From assembly GCA_015233895.1 (NCBI GenBank), contig JADFXG010000001.1:186001-250000 (forward strand): 64,000 bases of DNA, read 5' to 3'. A model generated the notes under the pieces. That model had not been told where the DNA came from and searched no databases. It saw only the letters and a program-made list of their open reading frames with translations. Positions 44,577 to 52,705 of the stretch are shown piece after piece. The first letter of the stretch is position 1. Each line of letters opens with the position of its first letter. The translations under genes were made by a program, and so were the position numbers. The DNA is from Nitrospirota bacterium. GTDB lineage: Bacteria > Nitrospirota > Thermodesulfovibrionia > Thermodesulfovibrionales > Magnetobacteriaceae.

Positions 44577-44605
44577 TTGACAAAGCGTGGTTGATAAGGT
44601 AATAT
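44577..44605 (+). promoter_or_regulatory. Promoter P2 of the secreted-protein gene
   Basis: TTGACA (44577-44582) and TAATAT (44600-44605), spacer 17. The leader from here to the start codon would be about 330 bases. Confidence 0.7.
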
Positions 44606-44941
44606 ACGGAGATGAAAATTTATATGTATTTTATGATGACGTTGGAGGGATATAGGCTATGGTTAGTTTGGGAAGGTCTGGACAGTCGTAGCTTTGTGTT
44701 TGAAGAAAGCCAAAAAAGGAGAGCATGATAATTTATTTTTCAAGGCTCTTGACAAAAGATAAGCGTTTAGGTTACAGTTCTGCATAGTGGAACTGGATAA
44801 GATCTGATGTATAGATTATGGTTAGAGGAAAATATATGATAAGAAAGGGGGTGCAAGGGTCCAGATTAAATTAAAGCCTGCGTAGCAGGATAATTTGTAA
44901 CTTAGTTGTTAGGGAAAATTAAAAGTTAAGGAGGCATTCTA

Positions 44942-45676
44942 ATGAAGAGAAGTTTAGTTTATGTTTTGTTGTTGGCACTGGTTTTAACAGGTATGGGCAT
45001 ATATGGTGCAGGCAAGGTTGATGCCGGTTCATATGTAAGGTTCATAATACCCTACCTCCACACCAACACCAACAATGCAGTTTATTGTGTAGTTTCAAAC
45101 ATGGGTGGCACGTGGGATAACATATCAAGGACAGTCATGCAGGTAGGTTCCAACACATCAGCGAACTCATCTACCGGACTCATACTCCCAGATGATGCAT
45201 CTGCATACACTCTCATGACCTACAGAAGCTCACAGCAGTTTACGTTTAGTGGTCAGTACGTTTACATAGGAACCGCAAACACCGAGATCTTTGACCTTAC
45301 CGGCAGCACCTCAACTAACTCAGCATTGGGTGCATACAGCGCAAAGTTAACCTTCGTAGCAGCTAGTACTGGTGCAAATCCTTGGAACGCATTCTCAACT
45401 AACTATTCAAACTTAGACTGTAAGAAGATGTCTATGTCATGTTTCCAGGGCACTACCTCACCAAAACGTAACTTAGTTGGTTATACCTGTGAGGCTGGTA
45501 CTTATGACGGTACTACTTACAGAGTTTACAAATCAATATCCATTACGTCAGCTGGTTCTACAAGTGGTAATACAAATGGCAGTAACTCAGGACTCCAGTG
45601 GATACCAGGCAATATGGATGTTACAGGCAACAATACGACATCAGGTACAGACAACTCAACAGACTTAGCATACTAA
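44942..45676 (+). CDS. Secreted Ser/Thr/Asn-rich protein of unknown function
   Basis: 244 residues with a signal peptide (residues 1-28, cleavage probably after VDA-G). The mature part is rich in Ser, Thr, Asn and Gly, with four Cys residues, and the C-terminal 50 residues are low complexity. I recognise no domain. ATG is preceded by AAGGAGG. Tandem promoters, a leader of 330-420 bases and a strong terminator at 45703-45731 suggest a monocistronic, highly expressed surface or extracellular protein. Codon choice looks restricted compared with its neighbours, which fits high expression. Confidence 0.75.
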   Translation: MKRSLVYVLLLALVLTGMGIYGAGKVDAGSYVRFIIPYLHTNTNNAVYCVVSNMGGTWDNISRTVMQVGSNTSANSSTGLILPDDASAYTLMTYRSSQQFTFSGQYVYIGTANTEIFDLTGSTSTNSALGAYSAKLTFVAASTGANPWNAFSTNYSNLDCKKMSMSCFQGTTSPKRNLVGYTCEAGTYDGTTYRVYKSISITSAGSTSGNTNGSNSGLQWIPGNMDVTGNNTTSGTDNSTDLAY

Positions 45677-45702
45677 TTTAAGTCTAATAAACAACCAATT
45701 AA

Positions 45703-45731
45703 GGGGGCAGCTCAGCTGCCTCCTTTTTTTT
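45703..45731 (+). terminator. Rho-independent terminator
   Basis: Stem GGGGGCAGC / GCTGCCTCC with a TCA loop, followed by eight T residues, 26 bases after the stop codon of the secreted-protein gene. Confidence 0.93.
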
Positions 45732-45734
45732 ATT

Positions 45735-45956
45735 CCGTCATTGCGAACCCCCGTCGACACCCTGCCGTCATTGCGAGCGCAGCGTCGCAATCTTTACTTT
45801 CAATCAATATCAAAACAGCTGAGATTGTTACGTCGCTATCGCTCCTCACAATGACGGAAGAGGAAATGCCTCAGCAATGGCTATGCGCCATCATTGCAAG
45901 CGCAGGATACACACCACCGTCATTGCGAACCCCCAAAGGGGGTGTGGCAATCTAAG
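45735..45956. repeat. Array of family 1 palindromic repeat units, copy c
   Basis: Five units in mixed orientation: forward at about 45735 and 45765, reverse at 45821-45857, degenerate forward near 45887 and forward 45917-45954. Each shows GTCATTGCGA... to GCAATCT or its complement. It begins immediately after the terminator. Confidence 0.8.
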
Positions 45957-46105
45957 CTTTTAAAATTATAAAGGTAATCTTCTATCCTTGGAATTAAGCA
46001 CTTACATTGATTTAACTCATATTATTTTAATAAAATAGTAATAAGAAAAGATCATTTAAACCTTTAAAACTTAACTATATAGAAAGACATTTTTATGTAT
46101 ACATT

Positions 46106-46366
46106 ATGACGAATAAAAACAATACTGTTCTATACACTGGAGTTACAAACGACCTGAAAAGAAGAGGCTACGAACATAAAAATAAAATGATAGATGGCTT
46201 TACAAGCAAATACAACATTTCTAAACTAGTATATTGTGAGCTATTTGAAACAGTAGGAAGTGCAATCACAAGAGAAAAGCAAATAAAAAAATTTTCAAGG
46301 CAAAAAAAGGTGAACCTCATAAACGAAAGCAATCCAGAATGGAACGACCTGTATGTGGATTTGTAA
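46106..46366 (+). CDS. Small GIY-YIG endonuclease-domain protein, start codon unclear
   Basis: 86 residues from ATG 46106. The frame shows LYTGVTNDLKRRGYEHKNK, GFTSKYN and a C-terminal WNDLYVD, matching the short GIY-YIG family. The first motif (HFYVYI, equal to GIY) lies upstream of the ATG in the same frame, but no ATG, GTG or TTG precedes it before a stop at 46031-46033. Either a rare start is used or the start codon has been lost and the gene is decaying. It is bracketed by family 1 repeat arrays. Confidence 0.65.
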   Translation: MTNKNNTVLYTGVTNDLKRRGYEHKNKMIDGFTSKYNISKLVYCELFETVGSAITREKQIKKFSRQKKVNLINESNPEWNDLYVDL

Positions 46367-46420
46367 ATAACTATATGATATTATAGCAATGTGCATAATT
46401 CCGTTCATTATTTTAGAAGG

Positions 46421-46511
46421 CTGAGATTACTACGTCTATAACGCTCCTCGTAATGACGGAAGAGGAAAACAGCTGAGATTAACACGTTGCTATCGCTCCT
46501 CATAATTACGG
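46421..46511. repeat. Two family 1 repeat units in the same orientation, copy d
   Basis: Reverse units at 46421-46461 and 46471-46511, both beginning CTGAGATT and carrying GCTCCTC(G)TAAT-like ends. They lie just downstream of the GIY-YIG gene. Confidence 0.75.
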
Positions 46512-46551
46512 AGAAAGAGAACAGTGAATTATTTAACTAAAAAAAACAGGT

Positions 46552-46773
46552 TTAGCACGTGCTGCAATTATGCGAGGAGCAGCCGCTACAACCTTTACCA
46601 CCACCTGTATCACCTTGTGATGACGATTTGTTGCTGCCACCCATTCCAAAAAGTGACATTTTCTTTCTAACGTCTTTGTTTTCACATTTTGGACACTTTA
46701 CTACTGTGGTACTAAACACAATTAGTTCAAAATCTTCATTACATTTTTCACAGTTGTATTCATAAATTGGCAT
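46552..46773 (-). CDS. FmdB-family zinc-ribbon protein
   Basis: 73 residues from ATG 46773 (ribosome site TGGAGG). Begins MPIYEYNCEKC, with a second CPKC pair, the standard FmdB CxxC-CxxC zinc ribbon, and a Gly/Ser/Cys-rich tail with four more Cys residues. Starts 22 bases after trpS. Role in the family is largely unknown; a small regulator is possible. Confidence 0.88.
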   Translation of the reverse strand: MPIYEYNCEKCNEDFELIVFSTTVVKCPKCENKDVRKKMSLFGMGGSNKSSSQGDTGGGKGCSGCSSHNCSTC

Positions 46774-46795
46774 ATTCTTTAAACACCTCCATCTC

Positions 46796-47782
46796 TCAAG
46801 CAAAGTTCATGACGTTGCGTACTATTTCCATAGTTTCTGAGGCCGCCTTTTGTGCCTTAATATTGCCGGCTTCTATTATACCGGATAGTTTTAAGGGAGC
46901 GCTTTCAAGCTCTCTCCGCTTTTCCCATATTGGCTCCATAACCTTAAATATATTTTGCAATAAAATACTCTTACAGTCAAGACAACCAAATGACGCAGCA
47001 CGGCAGCTATCTGCAACCAAAGTTTGTTCCTCTTTTGTCGAGAAAACCTTGTGGAGAGCGTATACAGGAGATTGCTCGGGGTCTCCCTTATCAGTTTTTC
47101 TCTTTCTGGCAGGGTCTGTCATCATGGTCTTAATTTTCTTTTCAACCACCTCGCGAGAGTCAGAAAGATATACCGCATTGTCATAACTTTTTGACATTTT
47201 TCTACCATCGACTCCAACCACCTTTGGAAACTCCGTCAGAAGCGGTTCAGGCTCGACCATTACCGTTGTGTTGTATAGAAAATTAAACCTTCGGGCAATT
47301 TCCCTTGCAAACTCAAGATGCGGAACCTGATCTACCCCTACAGGGACATGCTTAGCTCTGTAAATTAAAATGTCAGCAGCCTGAAGCACAGGATACCCTA
47401 AAAACCCATAAGTGTTTAAATCTTTGTCATGTATCTCGTTTTGCTTTTCCTTATACGTGGGAACGCGTTCAAGCCAACCCAAAGGAGTCATCATACTAAG
47501 TAAGAGATGCAGTTCGGCATGTTCTATAACCTTAGATTGCAAAAACACCGTACACTTATTGGGGTCAAGGCCTGCGGCTATAAAGTTAATCAGCAAATCC
47601 TGAGAGTAGTTTTTTATGAGGGCAGGCTGAGAATAATTTGAAGTCAATGCGTGCCAATCTGCAACACAGTAGTAGCAGTCATAGACATCCTGAAGTTTTA
47701 CCCAATTTTTAAGAGCGCCTACATAATTTCCTATATGCAAAAGGCCGCTCGGCTGCATGCCGCTTAAAACCCGTTCTTTCAC
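46796..47782 (-). CDS. trpS: Tryptophanyl-tRNA synthetase
   Basis: 328 residues from GTG 47782, which lies 5 bases after GGAGG. Class I synthetase signatures: GMQPSGLLHIGNYVGAL (HIGH motif as HIGN) and RKMSKSYDN (KMSKS). Charges tRNA-Trp. The frame is open to 47878, but the extra residues overlap the protease gene and are not conserved. It overlaps the site-2 protease stop by 4 bases. Confidence 0.96.
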   Translation of the reverse strand: MKERVLSGMQPSGLLHIGNYVGALKNWVKLQDVYDCYYCVADWHALTSNYSQPALIKNYSQDLLINFIAAGLDPNKCTVFLQSKVIEHAELHLLLSMMTPLGWLERVPTYKEKQNEIHDKDLNTYGFLGYPVLQAADILIYRAKHVPVGVDQVPHLEFAREIARRFNFLYNTTVMVEPEPLLTEFPKVVGVDGRKMSKSYDNAVYLSDSREVVEKKIKTMMTDPARKRKTDKGDPEQSPVYALHKVFSTKEEQTLVADSCRAASFGCLDCKSILLQNIFKVMEPIWEKRRELESAPLKLSGIIEAGNIKAQKAASETMEIVRNVMNFA

Positions 47783-48471
47783 AGAAACCTCCCGAGCTGT
47801 TCTACAAAAATCTGTACTAAAAGTTGAATTAAAATCTGAATAGGCGTAATTAAAAAACCAAGAACCCCAAGAAACCACAATCCAAGTATGATAAAAGTGC
47901 CGTAAGGCTCAAGCCTTGCAACCTGATAAGCGTACCTGTAAGGAAGCATACTGACCAGCACCCGTCCACCGTCAAGAGGTGGAATGGGAATCAGGTTAAA
48001 GGCAGCTATAAATATATTAAAACTCAAACTATAACTCAGCATGTGCGAAATGGGAACCAATACCTTTGCCGCCAAAAATTCGTCCTGAGTGGAGTTGTAC
48101 ACGCTGCGCACAATTGCAAATAAAAAAACACTGATTATAGACAAAATGATATTCATAACAGGCCCGGCAAGCGCCACTAAAGCCATATCTCTGCGAGGGT
48201 TTCTAAGATTTCCGAAATTAACCGGGACGGGCTTTGCAGAGCCAAAGATAAAGGCGCCGTTTGAGCCAATAAAAAGCAATATCGGTACAATCACAGTTCC
48301 CATAAGATCAATATGAGCAATGGGATTTAGGGTCAACCTGCCCATTTCTTTTGCCGTAGAGTCGCCTAGCTTGTAGGCGATAAGGCCGTGAGCCGCTTCA
48401 TGAAAAGTTATGGCCACAACTATCGGTATGGCGGCTATCGTTAGTGTCCTCAGTATCTCAATAGGATCCAC
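47779..48471 (-). CDS. Site-2 protease family (M50) membrane metalloprotease
   Basis: 230 residues, six membrane helices. HEAAH motif (TFHEAAHGLIAYKLGDS) and the C-terminal NLIPIPPLDGGRVL, the third zinc ligand motif, place it in the short M50/SREBP-type branch without a PDZ domain. Starts at GTG 48471 with an AAGGGA-like ribosome site. Usually found next to trpS in many bacteria. It would cleave a membrane-bound substrate; which is unknown. Confidence 0.92.
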   Translation of the reverse strand: MDPIEILRTLTIAAIPIVVAITFHEAAHGLIAYKLGDSTAKEMGRLTLNPIAHIDLMGTVIVPILLFIGSNGAFIFGSAKPVPVNFGNLRNPRRDMALVALAGPVMNIILSIISVFLFAIVRSVYNSTQDEFLAAKVLVPISHMLSYSLSFNIFIAAFNLIPIPPLDGGRVLVSMLPYRYAYQVARLEPYGTFIILGLWFLGVLGFLITPIQILIQLLVQIFVEQLGRFL

Positions 48472-48499
48472 AGAGCGCCTTTCCCTTAGCTTACAACTG

Positions 48500-50158
48500 T
48501 CACAGCGGACTCAGTATATGGTCAATAACCGAGCGTGCCGCCACTATAGGATCTATTATGGCGCTGTCCATGTCGCCGCCCTCTCGTTTATTTGACAGGA
48601 AATTGATTCTGTCTTGCATTCTGTTTCGCAGATACGCAAGATATTTCTCATCACGAGTAGGCTTGTACTTCTTGTCGAAATCCTGGCCAAACAGTTCTTT
48701 ACCATTTTTAGGTACAGCAAGCCCTGGAAACGCTTTCCAGTCTCTCCATTCTATAGTTGCGCGCATTAGCTCTGTAACAATAGATAACGACAGGTTTTTA
48801 GGTATATCTATTAAACTCCCTGCTAACCCAAAAGCATACGTGTTCATGATGTAGCACTCAGTACCGGTTTGGAAAAGCTTATAGAACTGCTGACAGTCCC
48901 AAATAAGAGGAAACACTCTGAAGGGATTGGCAAACGGCTCTATAACAAGCTTCTCAAGTTCTTTGGGGTCGACATTTTCCACCCCTTTTGCCCTCATAGT
49001 GCTTAGGGAGGCGCCCATTGCAACGGCAAGCCAATTATTCTTAATCTTAGTTATCGGAGGCAGACTGGGGTCTTTCTGAAGCCATATCACTTTACCAGGG
49101 CGCTCACAGTGGTCGGTATAGTTGAACATATCACGGCTCTTAATACACCTGCCATTATTGTTTCTTGCATCTTCACATACAATTTTGACCTGTCCGTCCG
49201 GCTGTTTTGTTATTGCCACATTTTGTGCCGAATAGAAATACTTAATCACCGGGTCGTTGTATTTAACTGCATCGGTTTTATCAAACAAACTTGGCTCAAT
49301 AGCTACCGAGAAATTACTTTCAAGGTCAATTAAAAAAGCGTCGTCATGTATTACCGTTACAACCTCATCTGAGCGAAGTGTTCCTTCATGATCATGGCTG
49401 TTGGTTATTGAAGACTTGCCGGAACCGGACAGTCCAAATACAGCGATAGGGGTACTGTTACCGATTTTTTTAATTCCCCCGTGACACGCCACCATGTTGT
49501 GCCTTACTCCTATAGTCCAGGCAAGGGTGAGCGTAGCCTTTTTTCGTTCGCCAAAGTATCTTAGGCCAAGGATAGCAATACAGTTTTGCATCTCATCCAC
49601 TATGATAAGACCATCGGGGAAATCCGGATTGCTCCAGTCCTGATCTGCGAGCACCATAATGTCCGGCTCATCAAGCACCCTTGATTTAGCATACGTATCT
49701 GTCCATGGTTTCAACCACGGAGTAAAGTTAAAAGCCCAGTCAAGCATGTTTTTAGCATCTGTTTGAGGGCTTATCAGGTAGGCTTTCATCATAAAATCCG
49801 GGTGCACTCCCACTATTCCTTCAAGAACAAAAGATGGTTTTTTGTTAAAATTATATATGGCTTCTCTTAATATCGCAAGATACGTATCCTTATCTTTACC
49901 CATTTCACGGACGAGTCTTCTTGCTTTTGCCGTACGCCCGACAATACGTCCATCATTTGACACCAACACTTTGGCATCAGATGGAAGTCCGTACATTTCA
50001 GGTTTATACATGGGTTCTGTAGTTACTACAACCTCTGGTTGCCTTATTGCGTACTCGTAAAGTTCATTTAAATTCGTGTTTTTAACTGAGTTAGCATACA
50101 TGGCGCTCTCAATTATAGCTCTCCACGGTGAGCCGGGTAATTTATGTGCACTAGCCAT
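48500..50158 (-). CDS. PEP carboxykinase (ATP)-like protein
   Basis: 552 residues. The P-loop FGLSGSGKSS and a second acidic motif IHDDAFLID correspond to the GLSGTGKT and IGDDEH motifs of ATP-dependent PEP carboxykinase; GKVIWLQKD and LAVAMGASLSTMRAKGVE match later blocks. Several invariant residues (for example the His of DDEH) differ, so activity or cofactor use may be changed. It lies downstream of the glutamate synthase genes on the same strand with a gap of 178 bases that contains the 20-bp tandem repeat. Confidence 0.75.
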   Translation of the reverse strand: MASAHKLPGSPWRAIIESAMYANSVKNTNLNELYEYAIRQPEVVVTTEPMYKPEMYGLPSDAKVLVSNDGRIVGRTAKARRLVREMGKDKDTYLAILREAIYNFNKKPSFVLEGIVGVHPDFMMKAYLISPQTDAKNMLDWAFNFTPWLKPWTDTYAKSRVLDEPDIMVLADQDWSNPDFPDGLIIVDEMQNCIAILGLRYFGERKKATLTLAWTIGVRHNMVACHGGIKKIGNSTPIAVFGLSGSGKSSITNSHDHEGTLRSDEVVTVIHDDAFLIDLESNFSVAIEPSLFDKTDAVKYNDPVIKYFYSAQNVAITKQPDGQVKIVCEDARNNNGRCIKSRDMFNYTDHCERPGKVIWLQKDPSLPPITKIKNNWLAVAMGASLSTMRAKGVENVDPKELEKLVIEPFANPFRVFPLIWDCQQFYKLFQTGTECYIMNTYAFGLAGSLIDIPKNLSLSIVTELMRATIEWRDWKAFPGLAVPKNGKELFGQDFDKKYKPTRDEKYLAYLRNRMQDRINFLSNKREGGDMDSAIIDPIVAARSVIDHILSPL

Positions 50159-50233
50159 TATTTCAAACTCCTTTTTACAAATTCATATTTTAACAGTATG
50201 CATTGTTAATATACCATCGTTAGTATTATCTTT

Positions 50234-50338
50234 AACTGCCTGGGGTCGCTGACCCCTTAACTGCCAGGTTGACCCCTTAACTGCCAGGTTGACCCCTTAA
50301 CTGCCAGGTTGACCCCTTAACTGCCAGGTTGACCCCTT
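50234..50338. repeat. Tandem 20-bp repeat, four perfect copies plus a variant
   Basis: The unit AACTGCCAGGTTGACCCCTT repeats perfectly at 50259, 50279, 50299 and 50319; a fifth degenerate copy (50234-50258) carries a GGGGTC-GCT-GACCCC hairpin. The array ends at the stop codon of the GltD-like gene (50337-50339). Confidence 0.95.
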
Positions 50339-52685
50339 ACTTATTCTCTACCATCTCCCATATACCGCACGGACACACTCCGGCACAAAACCCGCATCCT
50401 ATGCAGATGTTGTCATCTGAAACGTACTCATAGCCGCCACCCTCCGGGGTTACCCGGCTTATGGCTCCCACATAGCACGTTGCCTCACACATGTGGCAGT
50501 CCCTGCATACCGCACAAGACATACACTTGTGTCCCTCCGTTTTAGTTGAAAACTGGGCGTCTCTGCATATCTCGTAATAGACATCCTTTATCTTTTGATA
50601 TGGGATAGGCAGCACTGGGGCCGGTCTGTAGTAGGCTCCGCCGGTAAGAAGTGTGTGCACGGCAAGGGCTGTGACTCTGCCCTGGCCTATGGCGTGCGTT
50701 GCAAGTCCCTGTTGTTTGACATCTCCTATGGCAAAGACCTTAGCATCAGATGTATGCCCGGCTTCATCTGCCTCAATAGAACAGCCCTTATTTGTATGAA
50801 CACTCGGAGGGAGAAAATCAGTTACCGGAATGTCGCCTATTGAGTATATTACGACATCAGCATCTATCATTGAACCGTCAGTAAAATAGACCTTATTTTC
50901 CTCTTTCACAAATTTATCTGTAAACTTAGGCCATACAACCTTAGTGCCGAGGGATTGTGCAATTTCAAGCTCTTTTCCAAACGCGGCAGGTTTTTGCACA
51001 TCGACTGCCGTAACCTCTTTGGCACCTGTGTGCCAGGCCTGTGCAGCAACGTCCATCGCAACGTTTCCGGCTCCTATTATGAGTACCCGTTTACCGGTTA
51101 GATCATGCTTTTTACCAGTGTTCATACTACGCAGAAAATCATAAGCGCTTATCGCTGATTCAATGCCAGGGATGGCGGGTTTTCTTGGTTTATGCGCTCC
51201 AACAGCCACTATTACTATGTCGTGATTTGCATATATTTCATTAAATTTAGCTGAATCTATGGCAGCTTTATAGTGAATTTCTATCCCAGTCTCTTTTATC
51301 CTTTTAAGCTCATGTTGAAGCACGTCCTGAGGCAGCCGTTCTTTTGGAATAGACAACCCAAGCTTTCCGCCTACCTCATCAGCCTCCTCATAGAGTTCCA
51401 CAGTATGGCCTTTAAGCGCCAGTTGCCATGCAGCAGAAAGTCCTGCCGCGCCTCCTCCGATTACTGCAACTTTTTTACCGGTAGGCGGCTCCTTCTTTGG
51501 AGCTTTAACGTTCAGGCTTGCTTTACCAAGCCCTTTAATATCAAGCGGCTTATCCAGTTGGCCCCTTGTGCAGGCATCCATACAGAGGTTAGGGCAGATT
51601 TCACCGCACACTGTTGCCGGAAACGGAGAGTACTGAAGAATAAGCTCCAGTGCCTCTTCAAGCCTGTCCTCTCTGATGAGAGCCGCTCTTTTTTGAGTTG
51701 GAATACCGCTTGGGCAGTTTCCCTGACACGGAGGAGCGTACTTTTTATTGCTCCACAGCGGCTTATATCTTCTGTCACTGCCTGTGGTTATATAAGGAAT
51801 AGGAGTCAGGGGATGGTTTACGTACTCGGCAAATATGCCGCCTTTCCCAACCTCTTTTTCCCAAAAGTTTGCTTTAAAGTCACTGATTGCCATTTTAAAG
51901 GTGCTCTTTTTAGAACGCTCTGCGGCTGTGTATGGAATCAGCTTTTTCCATGCACCTCTGTCTGATGTTAACTCATCAAAATAACCTGATCTGTCTATCG
52001 CCTCAAGGTAGTTCTTCATCTTTGGAGTTAGCCAATCCCAGTCAGCATCGGTCAGGTCAAGGAGTTTAACATCCCCCTCGCTGTAGCCGCTTATGGCCCC
52101 TCTGAAATAGACAACTCCTCCGACCATTCCAACACATGGTCTGTAACCAAGAACGCTGAGCGGGTTTTTTGGGTTTACGCCACATACGACTGCAATTCCT
52201 CCGGCTTTAAATTCTGCAAATGTATCGCCAACATCTCTAAAATACCATGACTCCGGTGGAGGCTGCTTAGGATTATGCTTAGTCATGGTGTCGCAGCGGG
52301 CACCACCGCTACCCTGTACATATAAAACCCCTTGTGCGGCAGCATTGTGAGCGCCATTAGTGACATCACCCAAAACTGTGATTTTTGCTCCGCAGTTAAG
52401 CCATCCCACATCGTCTGATGCGCTACCGTGTACAACAATTTCTGTGCCAAACATTCCCATGCTGCCCAGCCGCTGGCCTGGTGAGCCCTTAACTGTAAAG
52501 CGGACTGTTTCACCGCGCGGCCATATACGCCCGCCTATTCCGTGTTGCCCATCGGCGGTAATGGTTAAATCTCTGACGCCCTCTTCAATATGCTCCTGTA
52601 TGGTCTCTTCAAGCACTCTTGATGGCACCCTGTTGGCATCTGCCTTACCCTCTATCGTTATCTTTTTACTCATAATCTTTTCCAT
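50337..52685 (-). CDS. Glutamate synthase GXGXG domain fused to GltD-like oxidoreductase
   Basis: 782 residues. N-terminal about 260 residues: GXGXG beta-helix domain of the large glutamate synthase subunit (DGQHGIGGR, HGSASDDVG, GVVYFRG). Then a GltD-like part: N-terminal Cys cluster (PPCQGNCPSGIPTQ; CGEICPNLCMDAC), FAD motif VAVIGGGAAGLSAA, NAD(P)H motif VLIIGAGNVAMD, and a C-terminal ferredoxin domain (CMSCAVCRDCHMCEATC and CIGCGFCAGVCP). It would feed electrons from NAD(P)H to the synthase core encoded next. Start is ATG 52685, or ATG 52673 with a GGAAAAG site. Confidence 0.88.
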   Translation of the reverse strand: MEKIMSKKITIEGKADANRVPSRVLEETIQEHIEEGVRDLTITADGQHGIGGRIWPRGETVRFTVKGSPGQRLGSMGMFGTEIVVHGSASDDVGWLNCGAKITVLGDVTNGAHNAAAQGVLYVQGSGGARCDTMTKHNPKQPPPESWYFRDVGDTFAEFKAGGIAVVCGVNPKNPLSVLGYRPCVGMVGGVVYFRGAISGYSEGDVKLLDLTDADWDWLTPKMKNYLEAIDRSGYFDELTSDRGAWKKLIPYTAAERSKKSTFKMAISDFKANFWEKEVGKGGIFAEYVNHPLTPIPYITTGSDRRYKPLWSNKKYAPPCQGNCPSGIPTQKRAALIREDRLEEALELILQYSPFPATVCGEICPNLCMDACTRGQLDKPLDIKGLGKASLNVKAPKKEPPTGKKVAVIGGGAAGLSAAWQLALKGHTVELYEEADEVGGKLGLSIPKERLPQDVLQHELKRIKETGIEIHYKAAIDSAKFNEIYANHDIVIVAVGAHKPRKPAIPGIESAISAYDFLRSMNTGKKHDLTGKRVLIIGAGNVAMDVAAQAWHTGAKEVTAVDVQKPAAFGKELEIAQSLGTKVVWPKFTDKFVKEENKVYFTDGSMIDADVVIYSIGDIPVTDFLPPSVHTNKGCSIEADEAGHTSDAKVFAIGDVKQQGLATHAIGQGRVTALAVHTLLTGGAYYRPAPVLPIPYQKIKDVYYEICRDAQFSTKTEGHKCMSCAVCRDCHMCEATCYVGAISRVTPEGGGYEYVSDDNICIGCGFCAGVCPCGIWEMVENK

Positions 52686-52705
52686 CCAGTCTCGTTATTG
52701 ATTCC

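Larger units (their letters stand above)
44314..44941. other. Long leader region of the 44942 gene, with tandem promoters
   Basis: A 628-base non-coding region. It holds two good promoters (44487-44516 and 44577-44605), a weaker TTGACA at 44749-44754 followed 17 bases later by TTACAG, and a CCTGC-GTA-GCAGG hairpin near 44877-44889 just before the ribosome site. No open frame is convincing. I see no match to the c-di-GMP-I aptamer core. Confidence 0.6.

Noticed and set aside
44640-44900. c-di-GMP-I (GEMM) riboswitch in the leader of the secreted protein
   Set aside because: The conserved GACGCAAAGCC and tetraloop-receptor features are not found; only a short CCTGC-GCAGG hairpin is present.
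50234-50338. CRISPR array
   Set aside because: The 20-bp units are contiguous with no spacers and there are no cas genes in the window.
51273-51965. 230-codon open frame on the plus strand
   Set aside because: It lies antisense to the GltD-like gene with no family features and an unnatural composition; a shadow frame.
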